Shown here: piece after piece, positions 33,118 through 42,448 of the stretch
How the letters are laid out: each line of letters begins with the position of its first letter
Numbering within the stretch: the stretch's first letter is position 1
NCBI RefSeq assembly: GCF_002355395.1
Contig: NZ_AP017315.1
Coordinates: forward strand, 1,612,001 to 1,676,000
Source: Microcella alkaliphila
GTDB taxonomy: Bacteria; Actinomycetota; Actinomycetes; Actinomycetales; Microbacteriaceae
Direction of reading: 5' to 3'
DNA: 64,000 bases
Notes under the pieces: generated by a model
Told to the model about the DNA's origin: nothing
Seen by the model: only the letters and a program-made list of their open reading frames with translations
Databases searched by the model: none
Program-made: the position numbers and the translations under genes

Positions 33118-33152
33118 GTTGCACGGAGTTGCGCCGCGTTGCGAGCGCTTGC
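33118..33152. promoter_or_regulatory. Helically phased GTTGC boxes upstream of the aldehyde dehydrogenase
   Basis: GTTGC at 33118, 33128 and 33138 and CTTGC at 33148, each starting exactly 10 bp apart. They lie in the 125-bp gap between the regulator's stop and the aldehyde dehydrogenase start, with a hairpin (CCCTCGC-CGA-GCGAGGG, 33075-33091) nearer the gene. One-turn phasing suggests cooperative binding, plausibly by the adjacent regulator. Confidence 0.5.
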
Positions 33153-33162
33153 GGATGCGCGT

Positions 33163-34533
33163 TCAGCTCAGATCGCGCTCGATGCGCTCGAGACGCGTCA
33201 CCACCGCTGTGCGCCGAGGGCTGTCGGTCGGCAACGCCTGCAGGAGTGTGCGCCAGACGTCAGCGTCGAGCGCCGCCTCATCACCGCGCGCGTAGTCGTC
33301 GAGCACGTCGGGCGCGGCGTCGCTCAGCATCGCGTCCCGAATCAGGGCGGACACGTCGTCGCGAATCGCGACGACCCCGGGTGCAGCCGACCCGGGAACG
33401 ACGCGACCCGCATAGTGCCCGAGAGCCACGCGATGCGCCCCGCGATCGAGAAACGCGAGAACTCGATGCGCATCGAGGTCGAGTCGCGTGCTCAGGCGAT
33501 ACGGTCGCCCCACGGGGACGAACTCTGCACAGCCCGCGTCAGTGAGCACACGCTTCAGACGCACCAGTTCGGCCCGGAGGGTTCCGACGGCGTCATCGCG
33601 TTCGTAGGTGAGCGCGGCGAGGCGTTCCGCGCTGATGCCGTCCGGATACCAGGCCAGCAGAGCGAGAAGCTCGGTGTGCCGCATCGACAGTTCGAGCTCT
33701 CCGCGGGCCGTGACGAGCAAGCCCCGGTCACGCCCCAGGATGTGCAACACCGGCGCCTGGGCCTCGGTGTGCGCGCTGAGACCAAGGCTCGTGATCGGTG
33801 TCAGCGCCGCAGCCGCCTCGCCGCGAATCGGTGCGGTCATGTCACCGGTTGTGACTGGCGGCGACGTTGCCAGCTGGTCGAGTCGTCGAACATGCAACTC
33901 GGCCTCCACCGCCGCGACCGTCGCCTCGAGCAGTGGGAGCGTCGTGGGATCTGCCGCCGACTCGCCGCCCGTGATGTCGATTACTCCGATGATGCGTCGG
34001 CTCGCCGGGTCGTGAACGGGTACGGCAGTGCAGCTCCAGGGGTGCACGATGCGCGCGTAGTGCTCGGCACCGCGAATCTGCACACCCCGATCGACAGCGA
34101 GCGCTGTACCGGGCGCGGAGGTGCCGGCCACTCGTTCGGACCAGTTGGCGCCCTCAACGAAGGCCATCTGCTCGGCCCGGCGCCGAAGATCACGGTCGCC
34201 GTCGATCCAGAGCAGCCGTCCCTCTTGATCACCGATCGCAATAATCAGCCCGGCATCGAAGGTGTGACGGATCAACAACCGGTGGATTACCGGTAGGGCG
34301 AGAGCGAGGGGATGAGAAGCGCGATACTCCCTGACATCGCTTTCGGTGAGATCGATCGCCCCGGGGAGCGAGTCGGGGTCGACCGCGGAATCGATCGCGC
34401 GCATCCAGGATTCGTGCACGAGAGGCCGAATGCCGGCGGCGCGTGCGGTGTCGATCCCGCGCGTCAGCGTCGCCGCGGCGGTCTCGAGGACATCGCGGTG
34501 TCGTGATCCGGCGGCCGCATTCGGCTGCACCAT
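33163..34533 (-). CDS. GAF-domain transcriptional regulator (AcoR-like without AAA+ domain)
   Basis: 456 residues. The N-terminal half looks like a GAF sensor: [28 protein letters not shown], then [31 protein letters not shown] and [26 protein letters not shown], as in the sensor of acetoin/aldehyde regulators. The C-terminal part ([37 protein letters not shown], then [14 protein letters not shown]) resembles a winged-HTH output. No sigma-54 ATPase. Directly upstream of the aldehyde dehydrogenase, which it presumably controls. Confidence 0.85.
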   Translation of the reverse strand: MVQPNAAAGSRHRDVLETAAATLTRGIDTARAAGIRPLVHESWMRAIDSAVDPDSLPGAIDLTESDVREYRASHPLALALPVIHRLLIRHTFDAGLIIAIGDQEGRLLWIDGDRDLRRRAEQMAFVEGANWSERVAGTSAPGTALAVDRGVQIRGAEHYARIVHPWSCTAVPVHDPASRRIIGVIDITGGESAADPTTLPLLEATVAAVEAELHVRRLDQLATSPPVTTGDMTAPIRGEAAAALTPITSLGLSAHTEAQAPVLHILGRDRGLLVTARGELELSMRHTELLALLAWYPDGISAERLAALTYERDDAVGTLRAELVRLKRVLTDAGCAEFVPVGRPYRLSTRLDLDAHRVLAFLDRGAHRVALGHYAGRVVPGSAAPGVVAIRDDVSALIRDAMLSDAAPDVLDDYARGDEAALDADVWRTLLQALPTDSPRRTAVVTRLERIERDLS

Positions 34534-34618
34534 CGGGCACCTCCTCCCGCGCTCACCGTCGAACGCGTGCGCTCAGCCTAACCCCGAGCGGCGTCAGGCA
34601 TGCGCCTCGGGCGGTGCG

Positions 34619-35443
34619 TCAGTGCAGCAGAGACCCGTCGGAGGCCAGCACGTTCTTCTCCCCCGCTTCGATGCGGAAGGGGAATCGGTTCTGCTTCGGC
34701 GGCAGGGGGCAGTTGAAGTGGTAGCTGAAGGCGCACGGCGGCAGGATGGCCGTGTTGAAGTCGAGGGTGATCGTGCCGTCGGGGTTCGGCGCCATGAACA
34801 GAAAGCGCCCGACCGAGTAGGTGTCGTCTCCGTTCGTCGCGTCGGCAAACACGAGCTGCAGCGCGCGCCCCGACTTGAACGCCGCGATGTCGTACTCGAC
34901 CCCGTCGTGCGTGAAGCGAATCTCGCCGGGAACAACCTCGTCGCGGGTGTGCCCATCGCTCTTCAGGTGCTCGAATCCGAGGGTGGTCCCGCCCTCGATC
35001 TCCCGGAACGTGCCGGTGACCACCCAATCGGGGTTGTAGTCGAACGCGTCGATGCCGCCGAAGTTCTGGATGCCGTCGCTCTGTGCGTCCCACACCCGCA
35101 GCGCGTACAGCCCGTCTTCGCCCGCGATCACGAAGCCGGTGGTGTGCTCGTCGAACTGGATGGTGCTGGGAGACGGGTCGTCCTTTCCGCGCACGCGCAC
35201 GGTGCCGTCGACGACCTCACCGTCGACGGTGATGCCGTCAGCCGCCGTCGCCGTGAGCAACAGGCCGCCCTCGGGCGCGGGCGCCCACGTGCCGGGCACG
35301 CCCCAAATCGTCTGCTCCTCCCCCACCCACTGCGTGTTGACGAGCGCCAGCGGCCCCTGCGGCTGCGTGGCGGCAAGCGCACGTCGCTCACGGAAGGTTG
35401 CGTAGCGCTCGGCGGGGGTCGGGGCGGGGGCGGTGTCGGCCAT
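34619..35443 (-). CDS. DUF1684 family protein
   Basis: 274 residues. The C-terminal half has the family hallmark GRFLFMAPNPDGTITLDFNTAILPPCAFSYHFNCPLPPKQNRFPFRIEAGEK; the front (YATFRERRALAATQPQGPLALVNTQWV) is also typical. Mostly beta-strand, cytoplasmic. Function is not established. Confidence 0.88.
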   Translation of the reverse strand: MADTAPAPTPAERYATFRERRALAATQPQGPLALVNTQWVGEEQTIWGVPGTWAPAPEGGLLLTATAADGITVDGEVVDGTVRVRGKDDPSPSTIQFDEHTTGFVIAGEDGLYALRVWDAQSDGIQNFGGIDAFDYNPDWVVTGTFREIEGGTTLGFEHLKSDGHTRDEVVPGEIRFTHDGVEYDIAAFKSGRALQLVFADATNGDDTYSVGRFLFMAPNPDGTITLDFNTAILPPCAFSYHFNCPLPPKQNRFPFRIEAGEKNVLASDGSLLH

Positions 35444-35496
35444 GCGTCCATCCTGCAAGCGATGCGGGATGCGCGCCAATCGACGCGCGGGCAGGC

Positions 35497-36285
35497 TTAG
35501 CCCCCGAGGACCCCCAGCGCCACGACGGCGCCGGCCGGGATGCTCGCGAGCGCGGCCGAGGACGCCACGCGCAGGGTCGCCGCGCGCGCAGGGTCGCGCG
35601 CGATGCCTGCGGGACGGGCGATCGCCCACTCGGCGACGGCCCACAGGACGGTGGCGGCGAGGACCACGAGCGTCGTCACGCGAACGCCCTCGCTCGCCGG
35701 CGCTCCGACGACGATACCCGTGACCTGGACGAGCGCGACTACGCCCCAGGGCACGATGGCGATCACCGTCAGGAAGGCGTAGGGCCACAGGTGCCCGCGG
35801 GAGCCGTCGTGGCGCGAGGCACGGTCGGAGAGCCAGCCGAGCATCCCGGAGCCGGCGGCAAGCGCATAGAGCGCGACGATCGTCGCCGCGGCCGTGACCC
35901 CGTTCAGCAGCGCAACGATGACAATCGTGATGCCGAGCGACTGCGAGACGGCGACCCAGTGCAGGGTCGAGGCCGCGTGAGCCGAGAGGGCGCCGCGGCT
36001 GGCGCGAACGGCACGCGACGCGAGCACCGCCCCCGTGACGAGCAGCACGGGAAGCATCCCCGCCTCGGCGGAGAACCAGATCCCGGCGCCCGCGACGAAG
36101 GCGAAGGAGCCGTCCTGGCTCACCTGCGGCGGCTCGAACGAGACCATGACATCGAGAAGCCCGCCGGTCGAGACGACGAGCAGCACCGAGGTGAGCAGCT
36201 GCCCGGCGAGCAGGCCCGCGCCGAGCGCGGTCGACCGGGCAGACGGCGGTGCGGGCAGGGTCACGGCGGCCTCCTCGACGACCAC
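35497..36285 (-). CDS. Integral membrane protein, function unknown
   Basis: 262 residues with about seven hydrophobic segments (ALGAGLLAGQLLTSVLLVVSTGG, MLPVLLVTGAVLA, SLGITIVIVALLNGVTAAATIVALYALAAG, LTVIAIVPWGVVALVQVTGIVVG, TTLVVLAATVLWAVAEWA, and a final one). No transporter or enzyme motif recognised. GTG or ATG start near 36285, just before tRNA. Confidence 0.75.
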   Translation of the reverse strand: MVVEEAAVTLPAPPSARSTALGAGLLAGQLLTSVLLVVSTGGLLDVMVSFEPPQVSQDGSFAFVAGAGIWFSAEAGMLPVLLVTGAVLASRAVRASRGALSAHAASTLHWVAVSQSLGITIVIVALLNGVTAAATIVALYALAAGSGMLGWLSDRASRHDGSRGHLWPYAFLTVIAIVPWGVVALVQVTGIVVGAPASEGVRVTTLVVLAATVLWAVAEWAIARPAGIARDPARAATLRVASSAALASIPAGAVVALGVLGG

Positions 36286-36294
36286 GGTGGTCCG

Positions 36295-36368
36295 TAGGGC
36301 GGACGGGACTTGAACCCGTGACCGATGGATTATGAGTCCACTGCTCTAACCAGCTGAGCTACCGCCCC
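36295..36368 (-). tRNA. tRNA with CAU anticodon (Met or Ile2)
   Basis: 74 nt: acceptor GGGGCGG/CCGCCCT (first pair G-U), D-arm GCTCAGCTGGTTAGAGC, anticodon arm GTGGA-CTCATAA-TCCAT, T-arm GGGTTCAAGTCCC. CAU could be elongator Met or, if C34 is converted to lysidine, Ile2. The sequence alone does not decide. Confidence 0.9.
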
Positions 36369-36395
36369 GTGGCGCGAAACGCGCCGATAGCGATG

Positions 36396-37655
36396 CTACC
36401 CGGCGGCTTCGGCGTCGCGCTCGATCACCGTAATGACGCCCGTGTCGACCACGGGGTCGGTGACGGGCCGGCCGCGGTACAGGTCTTCAAAGGTGTCGAA
36501 GGTGCGGCGAATGTCGTGGCCCGACACGATGCGCAGACTGTCGCGCTGCAGGGCGACGCGCTCGTCGTGCGGCATCGTGAAGATGCGCCGAAGCCGCTCC
36601 GCGAACCCCTCGATGTCGCCGGGTTCGTAGAGGTAGCCGTTTTCGCCGTCGTGGATGAGGTGCGGCAGCGCCATCGCGTTCGCGCCGACGACCGGCAGCC
36701 CGGACGCCATGGCCTCCATCGTGGCGATCGACTGCAGTTCCGCTCGCGAGGGCATCGCAAACACGGATGCGCGGGTCAACTGAGCGCGCAGGTATTCGTC
36801 GGTCGCGTATCCAGCGAAGTGCACGCGCTCAGCGAGACCCAGCTCGACAGCGAGCTTCTCGAGAGCGTGGCGCTGCTCTCCGTCGCCGATGATCTCGACC
36901 CGCACCGCGAGGTCGTCGTCGAGCAATGCAACGGCGCGCAGCAACTCGTCGATGTGCTTCTCGGCCTCGACGCGCCCGAGAAACAACACGACGTTCTCGC
37001 TGCGCGGCGTGAGGTCTGCGGTGTAGTTCTCGACGTGAAGCCCGCAGCTGATCGCGTGGACCTTGTCGAGGTCGGTGTACTTCTCGAGGTACTGCGCGGC
37101 CTTCAGCGTCGGGGTGGTGACCTCGTCCGCGATGCCGAAGGTTCGCCCGGCCGCACGCCACAGGGCACGCACCACCATGTCGTGCAACGGCCCGATGAAC
37201 GGGGTGAACTGCATGGCGTTTTCGGGCATGAAGTGATTCGTGCCGATCACCCGAATGCCGCGCTTCGCCGCCTGTCGGGCAAGCCCGCGCCCCACGACGA
37301 TGTGGGACTGGAAGTGCACGACGTCGGGGCGCACGGTGTCGAGGATGCGGGCCGCGTTCGCCTCGATACGCCACGGCAATGCATAGCGCAGCCACGGGTG
37401 GGGACGCCAGCGCCACGAGCGCAGGCGGTGCACGGTCATCTTCTGGCCCTCGTGCACCTCGATGCGGGTCACGTTCGGACCGCGCTCGGCGCCGGGTGCG
37501 ACGACGTGCACCTCGTGCCCCCGCTCGACCATGCCGGCGGCGAGGTGCTCAGCGAACTTCGCCGCCCCGTTCACGTCGGGGCCGAAGGTGTCGCAGCCGA
37601 TGAGGATGCGCAACGGTCGGTCGGGCGAACTGCTCGCGTGCGGGTCGTCGGTCAC
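36396..37655 (-). CDS. Glycosyltransferase family 4 (PimB/GDP-mannose-type)
   Basis: 419 residues, GTG start at 37655. GT-B fold signs: ILIGCDTFGPDVNGAAKFAEHLAAGMVERGHEVHVVAPG at the N-terminus, HFQSHIVVGRGLAR, and the donor site VVLFLGRVEAEKHIDELLRA ... EAMASGLPVVGANAMALPHLIHDGENGYLY with the E-x7-E-like motif. Likely transfers a hexose or mannose to a lipid carrier in the envelope; the exact acceptor cannot be read here. Confidence 0.9.
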   Translation of the reverse strand: MTDDPHASSSPDRPLRILIGCDTFGPDVNGAAKFAEHLAAGMVERGHEVHVVAPGAERGPNVTRIEVHEGQKMTVHRLRSWRWRPHPWLRYALPWRIEANAARILDTVRPDVVHFQSHIVVGRGLARQAAKRGIRVIGTNHFMPENAMQFTPFIGPLHDMVVRALWRAAGRTFGIADEVTTPTLKAAQYLEKYTDLDKVHAISCGLHVENYTADLTPRSENVVLFLGRVEAEKHIDELLRAVALLDDDLAVRVEIIGDGEQRHALEKLAVELGLAERVHFAGYATDEYLRAQLTRASVFAMPSRAELQSIATMEAMASGLPVVGANAMALPHLIHDGENGYLYEPGDIEGFAERLRRIFTMPHDERVALQRDSLRIVSGHDIRRTFDTFEDLYRGRPVTDPVVDTGVITVIERDAEAAG

Positions 37656-37737
37656 GGCGGGATCCTTGACAGTCTCGGGGGCGACAGAGCCGGGCCGACG
37701 GCGTCGACCCGCCGATAACCCTAGCCGAGCCCGTGGG

Positions 37738-38655
37738 CTATCGATGGGTTTGCGGGTGGTGCTTCGCGAGCTCGCGCACGCCCACGACGGCGACGACGCC
37801 GGCGGCAACGCCGAGCAGCACGGCGGGCCACGGCATGAGCACCGCCTCGCCCACGACGAATGCGCCGACCAGCACCGCGACGATCGGGTCGACGACGGTG
37901 AGCCCGGCAATCACCAGGTCGGGGGAACCCAGTTGGTGAGCGGTCTGCACGAAGTACCCGCCAAGGGCGGCCGCAGTGATCAGCGCCACGATCGCCACGA
38001 TCGTGAGCGGGTCGAGTCCCGCCGTCGTGATGCGGGTGATCACGACTTTCGCGAGCGTTGCGACGAAGCCGAACAGAACTCCCGCGGCGAGGATCGCGAA
38101 GAGCGCGCCCGAGCGGCGGCGCACCACGGCGAAGACGATGCCGAACGTCAGGGTCAGCGCCCCGAGCATCCCGAGAATGATCAGCAATTGCGTGTCGTCG
38201 ACGAGGCGATCGACGGCGTACAGTGCCGCGACAACGACGAACACGGCGACGCCGCCGACGCAGAGGATGATTGCGCGTTTCGCTCGATGGTCGAGGCGGA
38301 TGCGCGCCACCCTCGCGTTGAGGATCGCGGTCACGACGAGGGCCACCACCCCGATGGGCTGGACCACGATGAGCGGGGCGAAACCCAGGCTCACCAGCTG
38401 GAAAAGCACGGCGATGCCGAGCATGACCGAACCGATCAGCCACGACGGGCGCCCCAGCAGACGCACCAGCTGTCGGCGACTCAACCCCGCGCGGCTGCCG
38501 TCGCCGTGCCGCCGCTCGATCTTCTCGACCCCGCGGTTCTGGAACTGAGCGCCGAGCGAGAGGAAGACCGCGCCGATCAGCGCGAGCGGGATGCCCACGG
38601 CGACGAGCGGGCTGCGCAACAGCTCACCAGCGAGGTCGGTCACGTCGGGCGCCAC
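37738..38655 (-). CDS. DMT-family transporter (EamA/NIPA-like)
   Basis: 305 residues, GTG start at 38655, about nine to ten membrane segments (VGIPLALIGAVFLSLGAQFQNRG, SWLIGSVMLGIAVLFQLVSLG, PLIVVQPIGVVALVVTAIL and so on) arranged as two repeats, as in the drug/metabolite transporters. The FQNRGVEKIERR and QPIGVVALVVTAILNARV segments resemble the NIPA-like subgroup. Substrate unknown. Confidence 0.8.
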   Translation of the reverse strand: MAPDVTDLAGELLRSPLVAVGIPLALIGAVFLSLGAQFQNRGVEKIERRHGDGSRAGLSRRQLVRLLGRPSWLIGSVMLGIAVLFQLVSLGFAPLIVVQPIGVVALVVTAILNARVARIRLDHRAKRAIILCVGGVAVFVVVAALYAVDRLVDDTQLLIILGMLGALTLTFGIVFAVVRRRSGALFAILAAGVLFGFVATLAKVVITRITTAGLDPLTIVAIVALITAAALGGYFVQTAHQLGSPDLVIAGLTVVDPIVAVLVGAFVVGEAVLMPWPAVLLGVAAGVVAVVGVRELAKHHPQTHR

Positions 38656-38694
38656 CGCGCCACTCTACTGAGCGTCGCCCCACCGCCACGCAGA

Positions 38695-38700
38695 TACGCT
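38695..38700 (+). promoter_or_regulatory. Leaderless -10 element for def
   Basis: TACGCT ends 7 nt before the GTG at 38708. No separate ribosome binding site is apparent, so transcription probably begins at the start codon. -35 not clear. Confidence 0.5.
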
Positions 38701-38707
38701 GGAGCCT

Positions 38708-39274
38708 GTGGCAATCCTCCCCATTCGCATCGTTGGCGAGCCCGTCCTGCACAGCCCCGCAGCCCCCGTGACCGAGATCGACGAGTCGCTCGAGCGGCTC
38801 GTCGCCGACATGCGCGACACCATGGCCGAGGCGCCCGGCGTGGGGCTCGCCGCCCCCCAGGTGGGCGTCGACGCGCGGCTGTTCATCTGGGACTGGGCCG
38901 ACGAGGACGACGTGCGCCATACCGGCACCGCCATCAACCCCGAACTGTGGATCTCGCCGCCACCGATCGACGAGCCCGATGAGTGGGACCACTCGGAAGG
39001 GTGCCTCTCGGTGCCGGGCGAGCGCTTCCCGCTCATGCGCTCCGAACGGGCCCTCCTGCGCGCCACCGGCCTCGACGGAGAGCCGTTCGAGATTGAGGCG
39101 CACGGCTGGCTTGCCCGCATCTTCCAGCACGAGTTCGACCACCTCGACGGTGTGCTGTACGTCGACCGGCTCGAGCATCCGTATGGGAAGCTCGCGGCGA
39201 AAGCCATCAAGCGCAACTCGTGGGGTGGGCCCGGCCAGAGCTGGACGCCCGGAATCGACCGCCTCGAAGACTAG
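38708..39274 (+). CDS. def: Peptide deformylase
   Basis: 188 residues, GTG start. Removes the N-formyl group of nascent proteins. All three family motifs are present: GVGLAAPQVG (motif 1), EGCLSVPG (motif 2, metal-binding Cys) and HEFDHLDG (motif 3, metal-binding His pair and catalytic Glu). Confidence 0.96.
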   Translation: MAILPIRIVGEPVLHSPAAPVTEIDESLERLVADMRDTMAEAPGVGLAAPQVGVDARLFIWDWADEDDVRHTGTAINPELWISPPPIDEPDEWDHSEGCLSVPGERFPLMRSERALLRATGLDGEPFEIEAHGWLARIFQHEFDHLDGVLYVDRLEHPYGKLAAKAIKRNSWGGPGQSWTPGIDRLED

Positions 39275-39285
39275 CGGTGCGCGAG

Positions 39286-39303
39286 GGGCCGCTTAGGCGG
39301 CCC
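39286..39303. terminator. Bidirectional hairpin between def and azlD
   Basis: GGGCCGC-TTAG-GCGGCCC: perfect 7-bp stem, 4-nt loop, placed at the convergent ends of def and azlD and overlapping the azlD stop region. Confidence 0.65.
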
Positions 39304-39607
39304 AACCGAGCGCGCGCAGCGCAGCGGCCGTCGCGGCGGCGGCCACGATCACGAGGATGAACGGGACCCGGAGCGCGAACAGGCCAGCGGCGACGCCGAT
39401 GGCCGGGAGACGAGCATCCAGCACGAGGCCCTGTCCGGCCCCGACGGTCTGCACGACGATGAGCGCCGACAGGAGGGCAACCGTGACGAGCTCGGCCGTG
39501 CGTGCGGCGGCGGGCTTCTCGAGCACGCGGGGCGGCACGAGGTAGCCGAGGAGCTTGATCGCGAGCACCGCGATCGACGCGGCGAGGATGATCTGCCAGA
39601 GCGTCAT
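39293..39607 (-). CDS. azlD: AzlD-type branched-chain amino acid exporter subunit
   Basis: 104 residues with three to four membrane segments (LWQIILAASIAVLAIKLLGYLVPPRVLE, LVTVALLSALIVVQTVGAGQGLVLDARLPAIGVAAGLFALRVPFILVIVAAAA). Partner of AzlC, overlapping its stop by ATGA. Together these export branched-chain amino acids and analogues. Confidence 0.9.
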   Translation of the reverse strand: MTLWQIILAASIAVLAIKLLGYLVPPRVLEKPAAARTAELVTVALLSALIVVQTVGAGQGLVLDARLPAIGVAAGLFALRVPFILVIVAAAATAAALRALGWAA

Positions 39608-40308
39608 GCGCGGTCCCTCCGCGCGGCGGCGAGACCCGCGACGACGCCGACAAGGGCCGCGGCAAGGACGGGGACGCCGGGAGGAACCATCGGGATGAGC
39701 ACCACCGCGACCACCGCCGCACCAACCGCAACGGCCACCGGCTGCAGGCTCTTCAGACGCGGCCACAGCAGGCCGAGGAACGCCGCGGCGGCGGCCGCAT
39801 CCAGCCCGAAGGCGCTCACGTCGCCCAGCAGGTTGCCGAGCAGCGCCCCGGCAAGCGTCATGAGGTTCCAGCCGACGTAGATGATGATGCCGGTTGCCCA
39901 GAATCCCACGCGTTGCGCGCTCGGCACCGCCTGCGCCGTCGCCACAGCCGTCGACTCGTCGATCGTGAGGTGTCCGGCGACGACGCGTTTCGCGAATCCC
40001 GGCCCGACGATCGGCGACACGCGGATCGCGTACAGGCCGTTCCGCAGCCCCAGGAGCGTGGCGCCGGCAATTGCGGCGGGCCCGGCGGCCACGCCACCGG
40101 CCGCAATTACCCCGATCAGGGCAAACTGCGACCCGCCCGAGAACATCACGAGGCTCAACACGCACGCCTGCCACACCGTCAGACCCGAAGCAACGGCAAG
40201 GGCGCCGAACGAGACGCCGTAGGCGGCGACCGCGAGCCCGACAGCGACAGACGCCTTCAGCGCTTCCTTCCGCGCCGCCGTCTCGTCGAGGGGGACGTCG
40301 ACCATCAC
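39604..40308 (-). CDS. azlC: AzlC-type branched-chain amino acid exporter
   Basis: 234 residues, five to seven membrane segments. Typical AzlC features are YGVSFGALAVASGLTVWQACVLSLVMFSGGSQFALIGVIAAGG and LRNGLYAIRVSPIVG. Pairs with azlD. The histidine kinase gene upstream overlaps its start by 4 nt, so all three are cotranscribed. Confidence 0.92.
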   Translation of the reverse strand: MMVDVPLDETAARKEALKASVAVGLAVAAYGVSFGALAVASGLTVWQACVLSLVMFSGGSQFALIGVIAAGGVAAGPAAIAGATLLGLRNGLYAIRVSPIVGPGFAKRVVAGHLTIDESTAVATAQAVPSAQRVGFWATGIIIYVGWNLMTLAGALLGNLLGDVSAFGLDAAAAAAFLGLLWPRLKSLQPVAVAVGAAVVAVVLIPMVPPGVPVLAAALVGVVAGLAAARRDRA

Positions 40309-41192
40309 CGGCGCACGTTCACGCCGTGCACAGCGTTGTGGAAGCGAAGGGCCGGGAACACCACCGACACCGAGAAACCGACACCGGGAACCGTCTGCGC
40401 GCTCAGCACGCCGCCGAACAGCTCGGCGCGGGCGCGCATCTCGCCCACCCCCGTGCCGGCGATGCGCTCGGTCAGTGCCGCGAGATCTTCGTCGATCGTG
40501 TACCCGCGGGCCGCGAGCTCGTCGGGGGTCAGGCCCTCCCGGCGGGCCTGGGCGCGGATGCCATCGTCATCGATGCGCGCGTGCAAGCCCTGGTCCGACC
40601 ACGTGAGGCCGACGCGCACCTCGGTGCCCTCGCCGCCGTACTGCAGCGCGTTCGCGAGCGCCTCTTCGAGGATGCGGTACAGCGCGAGCCCGGCACCCTC
40701 AGCGACGGCGAAGCGTTCCCCCAGCTCGGAGACGGTCACGACGAGACCCCGCGCCCGCAGGGCATCGAACAGACCGTCGAGGGCCTCGAGGGCGGGCCGG
40801 GCGGCGGCCAACTGTTCGGCCTCCGCCGTCGCGGTAACCACGCGGCGCAACTCGGCGAGCGTCGCACGAGCACTCGCCGCGATCTGCTCGGATGCTCGCG
40901 CAGCGACACTCGGATCTCGCGTGGCCGCCGCGCTCGCGCCCTCCGCCAACTGCACGACCCCGGTCATCCGGTGGGCAGCCACGTCGTGCTGCTCACGGAT
41001 GAGGCGCAGCCGCGCCGTCTGCTCGCCGAGCGCAATCTCGAGCTCGCGTGCCCGATCGGCGGTGGCCAGTGCCTCGGCGCGCTCGCGGCGGAGCCTCGAG
41101 GACGCGACGAGCGCGATCGACGCGGCCACGAGCATCCCGATGCCGGCGATCACGGCGATCGCGACAGTGATGCTCGCGGCGACGTCACTCAC
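40305..41192 (-). CDS. Sensor histidine kinase without adjacent response regulator
   Basis: 295 residues, one N-terminal membrane segment (ITVAIAVIAGIGMLVAASIALVAS), a coiled region, the probable phospho-acceptor in LIREQHDVAAHRMTGVVQLAEG, and a GHKL ATPase domain (RILEEALANALQYGGEGTEVRVGL with the N-box Asn; later GVGEMRARAELFGGVL). NarX/DesK-like (HisKA_3) class. No response regulator gene is next to it, so it is orphan within the visible region. Confidence 0.85.
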   Translation of the reverse strand: MSDVAASITVAIAVIAGIGMLVAASIALVASSRLRRERAEALATADRARELEIALGEQTARLRLIREQHDVAAHRMTGVVQLAEGASAAATRDPSVAARASEQIAASARATLAELRRVVTATAEAEQLAAARPALEALDGLFDALRARGLVVTVSELGERFAVAEGAGLALYRILEEALANALQYGGEGTEVRVGLTWSDQGLHARIDDDGIRAQARREGLTPDELAARGYTIDEDLAALTERIAGTGVGEMRARAELFGGVLSAQTVPGVGFSVSVVFPALRFHNAVHGVNVRR

Positions 41193-41247
41193 GGATGGGC
41201 TCCTTCACGGGCCCGGACGCGCCGCGATCAGTGCAAGGGTTGTGTGG

Positions 41248-41320
41248 CTCCCCGACTTGGACTCGAACCAAGAACCTGCCGGTTAACAGCCGGCTGCTCT
41301 GCCAATTGAGCTATCGAGGA
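41248..41320 (-). tRNA. tRNA-Asn (GUU)
   Basis: 73 nt. Acceptor TCCTCGA pairs with TCGGGGA, anticodon arm GCCGG-CTGTTAA-CCGGC (anticodon GUU), T-arm CTTGGTTCGAGTCCAAG, discriminator G, no encoded CCA. Confidence 0.96.
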
Positions 41321-41368
41321 TCGCTGTGAACAGCGGGCTCTACGGTATCAGAAATCGGACGACGGTTT

Positions 41369-41405
41369 GGACCGCTCAGTACTCCTTCGGACCACTCAGT
41401 ACCCC
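41369..41405. repeat. Tandem duplication of a 17-bp sequence (20-bp period)
   Basis: GGACCRCTCAGTACYCC at 41369-41385 and 41389-41405. The second copy overlaps the stop codon of the dehydrogenase gene. Simple slippage or a local regulatory duplication. Confidence 0.6.
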
Positions 41406-42439
41406 TCTCGCGGGTCGACGATGCCGACGAGGCCGGTGCCGGTAAGGAAGCCGCGCACGTTCTCGTCGACGCGGCCGGCGAGCAGTGGTGCGGTCATCTC
41501 TGCCGTGTCGGCCGAGTGCGAGGTGATCAGGCAGCGAGGTTCGGCGAAGAGCGGGTGATCGTCGGGAAGCGGCTCGGGGTCGGTCACGTCGAGGCCCGCT
41601 CCACGCAGGCTGCCGGCGGCGAGGGCCTCGGTGAGGGCGTCCGTGTCGACGAGCGGCCCGCGGGCGATGTTCACCAGCACGGAATCGCGGGGCATCAGCG
41701 CGAGGCGGCGCGCGTCGATGAGGTGGCGGGTCGAGTCGGTGGACGCTGCTGCGAGGATCAGCGCGTCGGTCGTCGGCAGGACGCTGTCGAGGTCCGCAGC
41801 CTGGACGGTGCGCGTCGCACCCGGCATGGGGTCGGCGCCGCGGCGCACGACCGTGATGGTGCACCGCCACGGCTCGAGGAGTCGGATGATCTCGGCCGCG
41901 ATGCCGCCCGCCCCAACGATGGTGACGTTCAGCCCGTACAGCGATCGACCCGTACGCTTCTCAGCCCAGCGGGCCGCCCGCGCCTTCGGGGCGAACTCGC
42001 GCAGGGTCGCGTGCACGAGGGCCACGGCGTGTTCGGCGACCGGCTCGGAGTACGCGCCCTTCGCACTCGTGAAGATCGGGCCGTCGGCGTGGTCGCGCAG
42101 CACGTCGCGGAACGCATCGACCCCCGCCCACGGCAGCTGAACCCAGGCGATGCCGGGGTGGGTGATGAGCACGTCATCGAGCTCATCCGAGCGGGCCGCG
42201 CTCAGCCACAGCAGGCCTCGGGTGTCGTCGCCGAGCGGGGCAACCGTGCCGCCCGCGCTTTCCACGGCGGTGACGAAGAGGGAGTGCGCTTCGGGAAGGA
42301 CGGCAATCGGCCCGGGGGTCACCGGACGGGGCGGCGTGGCCGCGTGCCCGGAGAGCGGGTCACGGTGCTGGGCGAGATCCGGCGCGCGCTCCGGCGGCGT
42401 GACGTCGTAACGGGACGGTGCGGTGTCGTCAGCGGGCAT
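41396..42439 (-). CDS. D-isomer-specific 2-hydroxyacid dehydrogenase
   Basis: 347 residues. NAD-binding part: LYGLNVTIVGAGGIAAEIIRLL, with the GxGGIA loop; substrate-side motifs ILAAASTDSTRHLID, LVNIARGPLVDTDALTEAL, and the catalytic His region DDHPLFAEPRCLITSHSADT. The first about 40 residues are Pro/Arg-rich and probably a later start is used. Substrate unknown. Confidence 0.85.
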   Translation of the reverse strand: MPADDTAPSRYDVTPPERAPDLAQHRDPLSGHAATPPRPVTPGPIAVLPEAHSLFVTAVESAGGTVAPLGDDTRGLLWLSAARSDELDDVLITHPGIAWVQLPWAGVDAFRDVLRDHADGPIFTSAKGAYSEPVAEHAVALVHATLREFAPKARAARWAEKRTGRSLYGLNVTIVGAGGIAAEIIRLLEPWRCTITVVRRGADPMPGATRTVQAADLDSVLPTTDALILAAASTDSTRHLIDARRLALMPRDSVLVNIARGPLVDTDALTEALAAGSLRGAGLDVTDPEPLPDDHPLFAEPRCLITSHSADTAEMTAPLLAGRVDENVRGFLTGTGLVGIVDPREGY

Positions 42440-42448
42440 AGGCCCAGG

